DNA of 19,809 bases from Candidatus Sabulitectum sp. Its GTDB lineage: Bacteria; Fermentibacterota; Fermentibacteria; Fermentibacterales; JCC-6. The position numbers and the translations under genes were made by a program. How positions within the stretch are numbered: the first letter of the stretch is position 1; every line of letters begins with the position of its first letter. Below the pieces are notes generated by a model. It was given only the letters and a program-made list of their open reading frames with translations. It ran no database searches and had not been told where the DNA came from. This document shows positions 1 through 7,294 of this stretch, in pieces. The stretch is taken from assembly GCA_029940175.1 (NCBI GenBank), contig JAOZRM010000029.1, forward strand, positions 1 to 19,809, given 5' to 3'.

Positions 1-300
1 ACCAACAACTTTTCTTCTTGCTTCCGGATTTCTCCACAACTTGCATTCCCCAATGGTAATGAAACCTGATTCGTTTACATACACCAGATCAATGGAACCT
101 GATGCAGTGGAGAGTTCCCTGCAAATGGGTATCATTCCCGCAAATGTGGATTCAAGTTCTTCAATAGGCAGCAAGGTAGGGCTTCGAAAGCAGATATCCT
201 GGATCCAGTCTTCACTGTATGTCTTTGAATGTAGAGACACCTTCTCAAGAGCGACTGTTCTTCCGTTACTGACAACTACCGGTGAAGTGTGCTGCTTCAT
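1..300 (-). CDS. Partial PD-(D/E)XK nuclease-like protein (DUF91/NucS-like), N-terminal 100 residues
   Basis: The minus frame is open from an ATG at 300 to the window edge, so the 3' part of the gene is missing. Residues 70-100 read as a strand with Asp71, then Glu85-Cys-Lys87 in the string GECKLWRNPEARR. The D...ExK spacing and the 'ECKLWRN' style are typical of restriction-endonuclease-fold domains of the DUF91/NucS-like group, which cut DNA in repair or defence. The ATG overlaps the stop of the upstream pseudouridine synthase gene by four bases (ATGA), so translation is probably coupled and this is the next gene of the same operon. Family membership is my recognition of the motif. The true function and total length cannot be judged because the rest lies outside the window. 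Confidence 0.72.
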   Translation of the reverse strand, partial: MKQHTSPVVVSNGRTVALEKVSLHSKTYSEDWIQDICFRSPTLLPIEELESTFAGMIPICRELSTASGSIDLVYVNESGFITIGECKLWRNPEARRKVVG

Positions 301-1028
301 TTCCGGGCATTACTCCCATCTGTAACAGTCTTTCTCATCAGTTCTTCAAAATAATCGGGGAGTTTTGCTTCAAATATCATTTGCTGCTTTGAGTGAGGAT
401 GGGTGATTGCAAGTTTTGCCGCATGAAGAGCAAGTTTCCCCTTTTCTTTTACTCCGTACCTCTTGTCTGCCACAACCGGGTTGCCCTTGTCTGCAAGATG
501 CACTCGGATCTGATTTTTTCTACCGGTGAGAAGGGCGACTTCAAGAAGGCTGTAAAGCTCTGTCTCCTTTATTACCTTGTATCCCGTTCTTGCAAGCTTG
601 CCTTTCTTGTCGTCACTGGTGGAGTGCATTTTGAAAGTACTGTCTTCCTCCAGATAAGAGATGATCAGGCTCTCTTTCTCTTTCATTGATCCGTGTACAA
701 TGGCATAGTATGTCTTACTGAAGCTGTGCCAGTTATCCTGAAGATAGTGTTTCGCTTTGGGGGTTTTTGCAAAAAGAATGATGCCTGAAGTATCTCTGTC
801 AAGCCTGTGAACGATGTATATACGGTTCTTGGATTTACGATTTCCCTTCCGTACATAATCCTGCAGCAGGTAATAAGCTGTGTTTTCCTTAACTTTGTCG
901 GTGCCCATTGTTAACAGACCACTGACTTTGTTGATTACAAGTATGTCTCTGTCTTCATGGAGTATGGAAATACCCCTTGGCCAGTGTCTTCTCGATGGAA
1001 CTTGAAGGTAGGTTTTCTTTTCAGGCAT
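297..1028 (-). CDS. RluA/RluD-family RNA pseudouridine synthase
   Basis: 243 residues. Members of this family isomerise uridine to pseudouridine in rRNA or tRNA. The catalytic signature HRLDRDTSG lies at 74-82 with the nucleophile Asp77. The second conserved motif, TGRKNQIRVH, lies at 168-177. There is no N-terminal S4 domain, so this is a short, catalytic-core-only member (RluA/RluE/TruC style), and the exact target uridine cannot be named. The start is an ATG preceded by GGAGAGAAG at a normal distance. It begins 20 bases after the VF530 gene and its stop overlaps the nuclease-like gene by four bases, so it belongs to the same minus-strand transcription unit. Confidence 0.92.
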   Translation of the reverse strand: MPEKKTYLQVPSRRHWPRGISILHEDRDILVINKVSGLLTMGTDKVKENTAYYLLQDYVRKGNRKSKNRIYIVHRLDRDTSGIILFAKTPKAKHYLQDNWHSFSKTYYAIVHGSMKEKESLIISYLEEDSTFKMHSTSDDKKGKLARTGYKVIKETELYSLLEVALLTGRKNQIRVHLADKGNPVVADKRYGVKEKGKLALHAAKLAITHPHSKQQMIFEAKLPDYFEELMRKTVTDGSNARK

Positions 1029-1048
1029 AATCTTCTCTCCGTGAATAT

Positions 1049-1318
1049 CTATCTTTTGTTAAGACGCTTCATCTCTGCTTTTCTGAGCTTCCTCTTCTCC
1101 CTCTTTACTGTAACAAGATAGAGGTCCTCAACTTTTTTTCTTGCCCATGGTGTTTTTCGAAGAAACTTCAAACTGGATTTCACCGATGGATCACTGTCAA
1201 AACAGCGTATTTTTACCAACTGCCCCAATTCCTCCCAGCCGTAATAATCCTGAAGTTTGACTACGATCTTTTCGAGAGTCACGCCATGCAGCGGATTATT
1301 GATCTGTTGTTCACTCAT
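1049..1318 (-). CDS. VF530-family (DUF2132) small putative DNA-binding protein
   Basis: 89 residues from the ATG at 1318. A longer form from a TTG at 1336 is possible but would overlap the upstream gene. The ATG has GAAGAG and GAG ribosome-binding sequence inside the end of yehS, so I prefer it. The protein carries the family hallmarks NNPLHGVTLEKI near the N-terminus and, further on, DPSVKSSLKFLRKTPWARKK. The family is small, basic and described as DNA-binding from a structure of the Vibrio protein VF530; its cellular role is unknown. It sits 7 bases after yehS, another small conserved protein of unknown role. The C-terminus is very rich in Lys and Arg, which fits nucleic-acid binding. Confidence 0.88.
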   Translation of the reverse strand: MSEQQINNPLHGVTLEKIVVKLQDYYGWEELGQLVKIRCFDSDPSVKSSLKFLRKTPWARKKVEDLYLVTVKREKRKLRKAEMKRLNKR

Positions 1319-1325
1319 AATCTGC

Positions 1326-1796
1326 TCACTCTTCAATGACGGGACGATATTTTAGCTGTACGCCCTTAAGAAATCTACGGAGAGTCTGATCATTGCATTC
1401 CCGGTAGTGTTTGTGTGCAGGTTTTCGAAAAAGAGAACTCAATTCATGCTTACTTAACGTAAAACCAGCCAGTTTCATGATCTGCAGAATGTCTTCTGCT
1501 TTCAGGTTAAGTGCGATTCTCAACTTCTTGAAGATCATGTTGTTTGTCAATTTGGATTCAGTCTCTGGTTGAGGATCATCCTTGGGCCCACGAAGGTCAA
1601 TTATTAACCCGTTCAAAAAGGCAGAGAATTGTATATCTGAAATTTTTACAAAGTCAGGGTTGTCATCTCTGGTAAGCCACTTATAAACCTGACCTGTGGT
1701 GACCTGTTCACCGGCAAGCTTGAATATTTGAACAGTTTTTGAATCACTGATATCCAGAGAGTACCTGATCCGGCGAAAGACATCGTTATTAAACAA
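1326..1796 (-). CDS. yehS: DUF1456 (YehS-like) conserved protein
   Basis: 156 residues when started at the TTG at 1796, the same length as E. coli YehS as I remember it. The TTG is preceded by AGGAG with seven bases of spacing and gives FNNDVFRRIRYSL directly after the start, matching the usual N-terminus of the family. A start further upstream at 1874 would add 26 unconserved residues and run through a hairpin. Two tandem copies of the DUF1456 unit are visible, one at about 1-68 and one at about 84-150. Each begins with an (F/T)NN motif and ends with FLNG or FLKG. The function is unknown. It is the first gene after the 94-base gap behind fabD and is followed closely by the VF530-family gene. 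Confidence 0.88.
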   Translation of the reverse strand: MFNNDVFRRIRYSLDISDSKTVQIFKLAGEQVTTGQVYKWLTRDDNPDFVKISDIQFSAFLNGLIIDLRGPKDDPQPETESKLTNNMIFKKLRIALNLKAEDILQIMKLAGFTLSKHELSSLFRKPAHKHYRECNDQTLRRFLKGVQLKYRPVIEE

Positions 1797-1840
1797 TTGG
1801 ATTCTCCTGTTTCGATTGGCTTTATTAGTGAGTTCCACGC

Positions 1841-1883
1841 AAGGGCAGGGGCTGCTCTCCAGTGGAGCAGCCAACCTTCCCTT
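1841..1883. repeat. Long imperfect inverted repeat between fabD and yehS
   Basis: A perfect 8-base stem (GGCTGCTC at 1850-1857 with GAGCAGCC at 1865-1872) encloses a 7-base loop. An outer stem extends it: AAGGGCAGG at 1841-1849 faces CCTTCCCTT at 1875-1883 with one mismatch and a two-base bulge. It fills the only large gap in the minus-strand gene string. In the minus transcript no U-run follows, so it is not a classical intrinsic terminator. It could be an RNA processing or stability hairpin. Confidence 0.6.
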
Positions 1884-1890
1884 TTACAGA

Positions 1891-2820
1891 CTAACTTAAT
1901 TCATCAAGCGTTTTCTTCAATGCATCGGCATCATGAGTGCCGTAAACTGTCACATCACGGTTCCTGGAAAGAAGACCCTGAAGTACTCTGCCAGGCCCGA
2001 CTTCAACAAACGTATCGAAACCGTTTTCGATCATCAGCTTCATTGAATCAGCCCAGAGTACCGGTGATGTTACCTGCTTGATCAATAGATCTCTGCTCTC
2101 TTCCACTCCTGTGATGTAATTAGCAGTAACATTTGCAACTACGGGGATTCCGGGATCAAAAAAATTGGCTTCGCGAACGGGTCCTTCAAGACCTCTGGCA
2201 GCGTCGTCCATTAATGGACTATGCCATGCGCCGGAGACCTTCAGCGGGATAACCCTTTTTGCTCCAGCATCTTTACAAAGTTCACCAGCATACTCCAACG
2301 GGATCTTTGCTCCGGAGATGACCACTTGCCCCTTCGAATTCATCTTTGCTACACCAACAGGTCCTTTTGAGCTGGCCTTGTCAACAATTTCAGTTACCTT
2401 TTCAAGATCCATGCCCAGAATGGCCTGCATCCCGCCTGGATACATATCGGCACACTTCTGCATCAGCTCACCACGAATTCTTGTGAGTCTGACTGCTGTA
2501 TCAGGCATAAGTATTCCTGCGGCCACAAGAGCGGAATACTCTCCGAGACTATGACCGGCAGTACCCTCCAGCTGGATTCCAGCAACCTGCAGTATTCTCA
2601 AAGTGGCTATACTCACCATAGTGATCCCCGGCTGAGCATAGTTTGTTTTGGTAAGATTCTCTGCTGGCCCACTGCTTATGATATCCATGAGATCGTGAAG
2701 TCCACTAAATTCATAACTTTTACTTAAAAAATCAGCAGCCTCCGGATACTTGTTGAGATGGGCTTGCATACCAACCGCCTGCGATGCCTGTCCCGGGAAC
2801 AGAAATGCTATTCTTCCCAT
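1891..2820 (-). CDS. fabD: Malonyl-CoA:ACP transacylase
   Basis: 309 residues, the normal length for FabD. It moves malonyl groups from CoA to acyl carrier protein to feed fatty-acid elongation in the cytoplasm. The N-terminal FLFPGQASQ motif (7-15) supplies the oxyanion Gln. The nucleophile is Ser91 in GHSLGEYS. The malonate-binding Arg is Arg116 in IRGELM. The catalytic His is His200 in SGAWHSPLM. The start ATG shares one base with the stop of the preceding membrane gene (TAATG) and has AGGA upstream, so translation is coupled. None of the usual fatty-acid partners (fabH, fabG, acpP) lies beside it, so fabD has become part of a mixed operon here. Confidence 0.96.
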   Translation of the reverse strand: MGRIAFLFPGQASQAVGMQAHLNKYPEAADFLSKSYEFSGLHDLMDIISSGPAENLTKTNYAQPGITMVSIATLRILQVAGIQLEGTAGHSLGEYSALVAAGILMPDTAVRLTRIRGELMQKCADMYPGGMQAILGMDLEKVTEIVDKASSKGPVGVAKMNSKGQVVISGAKIPLEYAGELCKDAGAKRVIPLKVSGAWHSPLMDDAARGLEGPVREANFFDPGIPVVANVTANYITGVEESRDLLIKQVTSPVLWADSMKLMIENGFDTFVEVGPGRVLQGLLSRNRDVTVYGTHDADALKKTLDELS

Positions 2821-5324
2821 TAATGATCCTCCTGTGCATAAGATTGCGCTCTATTTATTTCAATAACCAGATCAAGATTCCTCTGCCATCCAGGATCAGC
2901 TTCCCAGGCAAGATCCGCAAGCTGTAAAGCTTCCTGGAAACGACCCTCATTATACAAGAGTTCTGAGCCGGTGGATAGAGCAGCAGAAAGCCACCTTCTG
3001 CCCATAGCTGTAGGAACTGCTTCAGCACGGAAAAGCTCTGAGGATTCAGGAAGCCTGGTGTTCCAGTATATCACCTGACCGACATGGATCGGGTTTCCAT
3101 CTCCGCTGGTATCCATGGAAAGAAGAAGGGTCATATTCTCCCCGATTGTAAGCTGTGGATCACCCATACTTTTTCGCATCATAAACTGACAAAATGCCAG
3201 ATCGTCCGTATTTGATCTCACAGGGGACTCGATCAATGGAATGAGTTCATCTCCAGATAACAAAGGCTGGAGGAAAAATGGCTCATTCTCTCTGAAGCCG
3301 GTTCGTTCAAGCTGCTGGGAAGCGGCGCTATCTGCAAATATTGCTGGAATATCGAGATTGAGCGGTTCAGCTGATCCGATAAGTATGGCGTGTCTGCCTC
3401 CAGCCGGATGTACTGCAACATTGGGAAACACTCTGCTCCAGGTTGCCATGATTCTTGCAAACTCATCAGTGGGCAATTTGTGAAGCGGTACCCACTGAGC
3501 AGCCACTCCACCGGGCTCCAGCTTCTCGAGTACCAGAGAGTAGAATTCTCGAGTATACAGCAGCCAGCTTTCGCTTGAACCTGGATGAGTGGCGTCGCAT
3601 ACAATTAAATCAAATGTTCTCCTGGTACCCAGAAGGAAATTCCTGCCGTCATCTCCCAGCAGTTCAAATCTTGGATCAAGATCCGGTCGCCGACTCTGCT
3701 CTTCGAAGAAGACTGCGGCCTGTACCACTTCCGGACATATCTCCGCGCAGACCAGTGTATCTATAGGATGAGTCAGAAGAGCTCCACTGGTTATCCCCCC
3801 ACCCATAGCCACTGCCATAACAGTTCTTGCATCCGGATTGTATCCCCAGGGAAGATGCCCCAGAAGGTAGAAAGCTTCAAGGGAAGCCTGATCCACAGGC
3901 ACTTCTTCGGCTCCGTTGAGCCTAAGGCTCATATGATTGTCCCATTCTCTGCTGAAAACGGTTACAGTGGCAGTCCTTCCCTCTTCAAAATATGCCACGG
4001 TCATTCCAGGAGGAGGTAGTGAACCCGGGGGTTGTGAGCGAATAACAAGAAGAACAGAAACAAGAGCTCCTGCAGGAGCCAGCAGAGATAGGAGTAATTT
4101 GCGGGATCTCCAGAAGGCAAAGAACCCAAGAGATGAGTTCAAGCATGCAAGAAGAAGAACTGACGGGGTTACTCCGAGAAACCTGAAAAGAATTTGAGAT
4201 GCCAGTATAGGACCAACCGCAGCACCCAGACAGTTAGACATGGAAAGAATTCCTACATCTTCGCCAAGCTTCTGTTCTCTGGCTGCAGCCTTGATCATAA
4301 GGGGGAAAGTAACTCCCATAAGCACAGTAGAGGGAAGCATGTAAACCATTGCAGTAAAGATGTCGCCGGATATGCTACCGATCCACCCGCTGAAAAAATT
4401 CAACTTGCTGGAAAGGGATAAGAAACCGCCCAGGGCTGAAAGGGGAATGACACTTGCAATACCAAGAAGCACTTGTACTATCCCGAAGGACATCAGAGGA
4501 TTTGCAGAAGAAGACGCTATTTTTCTTCCTGCAATACTGCCGATTCCAATTCCAAGCAGAACCATCATTCCCATTGTGGCAAAGGCATATGTGCTGTTAC
4601 CGAGAACAAAAGTCAGTTGACGGCTCCAGACCATCTCCCAGGAAAGAGCAAGCATTCCACTGGCGAAATACACCCAGAGAAAGAAGACTCCGGGTTTAGT
4701 GCCCTGTTCTGACTCTGTTATCTGGAATCTCACAGGCTTGATCAGGAGCAGAGAGAGTATTGTAAGAGAAGCTCCAGCGATTAGAGTAAAGGTAATCCCA
4801 ATAATCTCAAGAAGTATAAACCCTGCTAAGAATCCTCCCAGAGCCGAGCCTACAGAATTCAATCCATATAGCCTGGAGACCCTTGCAGCACCGCCCGAAC
4901 CTTCCACCAGCCTGGCCATGGATGGTACGATTCCCCCTACAAAGAATGTTGCAGGAAAGATCATAACAAGAGCCACAATGAATCTGGCTGGAAGCTGAAG
5001 ACCAGAGCTGTAAAGAAAAGGATACACTGCTGTTGCCAGGGGTGCTATGAGAAGCGGTACAAATGAGCAGATAGCAGCTCCTGCAGCTGTAAGCCTCAAG
5101 ACAGACACAGGATTACTCGATTGCTCAGCTTTTCTGCCAAAGAACCTGCCACCAAATCCAAGTCCCAGCATGAATGCGGATAGAACTACAGCAGTAGCGT
5201 CAATGCTTCCACCTGTTATCAGTAGAAGCTGGCGATTCCAGGCGATCTGAGCCAGGAGAATACCAACACCTGACAGCAGTGCAAAGATAGAAATATTTAT
5301 CGTCTTCACTTCTTGATTATTCAA
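2820..5324 (-). CDS. Membrane-fused spermidine-synthase-like protein (MFS-like part, methyltransferase-fold domain, C-terminal TPR-like tail)
   Basis: 834 residues, probably started at a TTG at 5324 behind GGGGAAGAG. A GTG five codons later is an alternative. Residues 10-430 hold many hydrophobic segments in two similar halves, like transporter-type membrane domains fused to SpeE-like proteins. Residues 440-650 form a SpeE-like Rossmann domain: MGGGITSG at 507-514 (SAM-type loop), AEIC at 527-530, GDDGRNFL at 557-564 and DATHP at 577-581. True spermidine synthases have a catalytic Asp in D(S/A)TDP; here that position is His. Together with GGGI in place of GGGD, this suggests the domain does not make ordinary spermidine. 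Residues 772-830 look like one or two TPR-type helical pairs. The real substrate is unknown. It lies 33 bases after the TolC-like gene and is coupled to fabD. Confidence 0.83.
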   Translation of the reverse strand: MNNQEVKTINISIFALLSGVGILLAQIAWNRQLLLITGGSIDATAVVLSAFMLGLGFGGRFFGRKAEQSSNPVSVLRLTAAGAAICSFVPLLIAPLATAVYPFLYSSGLQLPARFIVALVMIFPATFFVGGIVPSMARLVEGSGGAARVSRLYGLNSVGSALGGFLAGFILLEIIGITFTLIAGASLTILSLLLIKPVRFQITESEQGTKPGVFFLWVYFASGMLALSWEMVWSRQLTFVLGNSTYAFATMGMMVLLGIGIGSIAGRKIASSSANPLMSFGIVQVLLGIASVIPLSALGGFLSLSSKLNFFSGWIGSISGDIFTAMVYMLPSTVLMGVTFPLMIKAAAREQKLGEDVGILSMSNCLGAAVGPILASQILFRFLGVTPSVLLLACLNSSLGFFAFWRSRKLLLSLLAPAGALVSVLLVIRSQPPGSLPPPGMTVAYFEEGRTATVTVFSREWDNHMSLRLNGAEEVPVDQASLEAFYLLGHLPWGYNPDARTVMAVAMGGGITSGALLTHPIDTLVCAEICPEVVQAAVFFEEQSRRPDLDPRFELLGDDGRNFLLGTRRTFDLIVCDATHPGSSESWLLYTREFYSLVLEKLEPGGVAAQWVPLHKLPTDEFARIMATWSRVFPNVAVHPAGGRHAILIGSAEPLNLDIPAIFADSAASQQLERTGFRENEPFFLQPLLSGDELIPLIESPVRSNTDDLAFCQFMMRKSMGDPQLTIGENMTLLLSMDTSGDGNPIHVGQVIYWNTRLPESSELFRAEAVPTAMGRRWLSAALSTGSELLYNEGRFQEALQLADLAWEADPGWQRNLDLVIEINRAQSYAQEDH

Positions 5325-5357
5325 AGAGTACTCTTCCCCTTTAGAGAGATTTGCAAA

Positions 5358-6662
5358 CTATTCACCCAATCTTGGCATCCTGCCAAGCTGTATCATGAGA
5401 GATGCTTCACTTGTAAGTGCGGCCACTCGAGCAGAAACAAGATTTGCCTCTGCTTGAGATAGATCTGACTGTGCGCTAAGAAGATCCATCAGTGGCAGAG
5501 CACCCATTTCGTATGACATTAACGAGAGCCTGTACTGCTCCTGAGCCTGATCCAGCATCAATTCAGAATCACTGTAATACTGAATATCTATTTTGAGAGA
5601 ATTACTAAGTGATTCAATTGATGAGCTTACGCTGTTTTCCAGCGTTTCCAGTGAAGCTTGTGAAACAAGGCTGGATGCTCGTGCTGATTTAATTCTTGAT
5701 TCGCGGAGAAATCCATCGAATACATTCCACGAAAGATTTACCCCTGCATTGAAACCATCGTGATCGAACATCCTGTCCACGTCATCAAGAGTATTGTCAT
5801 TCCAGCTCCATCCGGCAGATGCTCTCAGGCTTGGCCAGTACGCTCTGCCTGCAGCTGTTGACTGAAGCTCGGAGGCTCTTGCCCTGAAAGAAGCGCTTAC
5901 AAGATTGGGATTCTCTGTGAAGTCCAGTGGAATACGACGAACTGATTCCAGAGGAAGCGGTTCTACAACCGCATCTGGATTGATCTGCAGGTTCTCACTG
6001 TTATGATCGACTCCTGCTGCATTAAAAAGGTTACTGTAAGCACTGAAAAGAGACTGTTCTCTTCTGCTTACAGTAAGCCTGTCTCCGCTTTCCTGAACCT
6101 GCACCTGAAGCAACTGAAGAGTTGTCGAAGCCCCTATTTCGTAAAGTGCCTCAGTTCTTTCCAGTTGACTCCGAGATCTTTCATGGGCGAACTCTGCGGC
6201 TTTCTTCAGCTCAACTGCTTCAAGAACACTGTAATAAGCACTGACAACATCCATGGTAACGTTAAGAACATCACCCTTATGATCAGCCTCTGCCGCCAGC
6301 AGAGACAACTCGGACGCTTCCAGATAAAGCCAGTTCTGGCCTCCGGATTGCAGCAGCTCCTGAGAAAGAGAAAGACTGGTGGAATAAGAATTTGCTTCAA
6401 CATCCTCAATACTGCCACCTGGCAAAGAAACGCTTGACCAGCTTCTGGAAGCTCCTGCTGACAATGTCAGAGATGGCCAGAGAAAGGATTTACTGTTTGT
6501 TAGAGAAGCCTCAGAAGAAAGCAGTGAAGCGTCAGCCGAGGATATTGCAGGCGAGTTCTGATACGCAAGAGCCACCCAGCCAGCCAGGTCAAGTTCTCTT
6601 GCCTGCCCCTCATGGGTTTGGGCTACCAGAAAAACAGAAAATACAAATAGAAGAGCTGTCAT
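5358..6662 (-). CDS. TolC-like outer-membrane efflux protein
   Basis: 434 residues beginning with a hydrophobic signal peptide (about 1-21, ending ...THEGQA). The mature part shows the two repeated outer-membrane-factor halves with long Ala/Ser/Leu-rich coiled helices, for example near 100-200 and 320-420. The text SYEMGALPLMDLLSAQSDL close to the C-terminus is a typical end-of-helix motif of this family. These proteins trimerise into an outer-membrane channel and periplasmic tunnel for efflux pumps or type I secretion. This implies a diderm cell. No adaptor (HlyD/AcrA type) or inner-membrane pump gene is adjacent, so its partner must be elsewhere. The start ATG overlaps the stop of the membrane-protein gene by four bases (ATGA). 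Confidence 0.9.
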   Translation of the reverse strand: MTALLFVFSVFLVAQTHEGQARELDLAGWVALAYQNSPAISSADASLLSSEASLTNSKSFLWPSLTLSAGASRSWSSVSLPGGSIEDVEANSYSTSLSLSQELLQSGGQNWLYLEASELSLLAAEADHKGDVLNVTMDVVSAYYSVLEAVELKKAAEFAHERSRSQLERTEALYEIGASTTLQLLQVQVQESGDRLTVSRREQSLFSAYSNLFNAAGVDHNSENLQINPDAVVEPLPLESVRRIPLDFTENPNLVSASFRARASELQSTAAGRAYWPSLRASAGWSWNDNTLDDVDRMFDHDGFNAGVNLSWNVFDGFLRESRIKSARASSLVSQASLETLENSVSSSIESLSNSLKIDIQYYSDSELMLDQAQEQYRLSLMSYEMGALPLMDLLSAQSDLSQAEANLVSARVAALTSEASLMIQLGRMPRLGE

Positions 6663-7294
6663 GATCCTCCTTCAGCTCCCTCAGGAGCAATGAATACTGG
6701 AAGTGTCAACAAAAGAATCCCGAATAAATATATGGTCCAGGCAAGTCTCTGACCAAAACTTGTGGTCTCATTCCACCCTACAGACAAACCTCTGCCCCAG
6801 AGATAAACTGTGGCAAGAGATGCCAGGTCAAGCCTTGCTGCAAAGAGGACAAGAAACACAGACAATCTTGTTACAGGTAGCCCGGTCATTCCCTCAGCGG
6901 GACTCCAGGTGAATCCTGCAGGTAATGAGAACAGGTAAGCCAGAAATGCAAGAAGAGCCACGAGTATCATAAAGGCTCCCATGGAAAGAAAACTGCTTGA
7001 TATGGCAGGCAGGAGAGGTTTTTTCCCACCAATGGCGAAAGATAGTATATACACGGCAAGGCCTGCTGCAGAAGCAAGAATAACTCTCTCAATAAGCATC
7101 ATAACAGGTATCAAAAGGTTGGATTCAGAAGGCGTGATTCCCTGAAGAATAAATGGCGTGAAACCTATGAAAAGAATCACTGCAGCAGCACCGGCAAGTG
7201 CTTTGTTCTGATTTTTCCCTGTTGCATATCCATATGCTGTTGATGGATCCGTAAACTGAATAAATACTGCGAAGAAAGCTTGCTTTACACTCAC
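6659..7294 (-). CDS. Polytopic membrane protein, Yip1-like
   Basis: 211 residues with about five hydrophobic segments (roughly 31-51, 60-88, 103-123, 143-165 and 184-203). A short amphipathic N-terminus contains FTDPSTAYGYATGKNQN, the kind of lead-in seen before the first membrane span in Yip1-domain proteins. The GTG start overlaps the glgA stop (GTGA) and has GGAGG ten bases upstream. The bacterial role of this family is not defined. It is flanked by glgA and the outer-membrane channel gene, to which it is coupled on both sides. The family assignment is tentative; that it is an inner-membrane protein is well supported. Confidence 0.7.
   Translation of the reverse strand: MSVKQAFFAVFIQFTDPSTAYGYATGKNQNKALAGAAAVILFIGFTPFILQGITPSESNLLIPVMMLIERVILASAAGLAVYILSFAIGGKKPLLPAISSSFLSMGAFMILVALLAFLAYLFSLPAGFTWSPAEGMTGLPVTRLSVFLVLFAARLDLASLATVYLWGRGLSVGWNETTSFGQRLAWTIYLFGILLLTLPVFIAPEGAEGGS

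Noticed and set aside
41..325. Plus-strand frame at the left edge
   Set aside because: The opposite strand carries a convincing nuclease-like motif and an ATGA-coupled start, so the plus frame is a shadow.
1850..1872. Intrinsic terminator after fabD
   Set aside because: The stem is strong, but on the minus strand it is followed by CCTGCCC rather than a U-run. I list it as a hairpin of unknown role.
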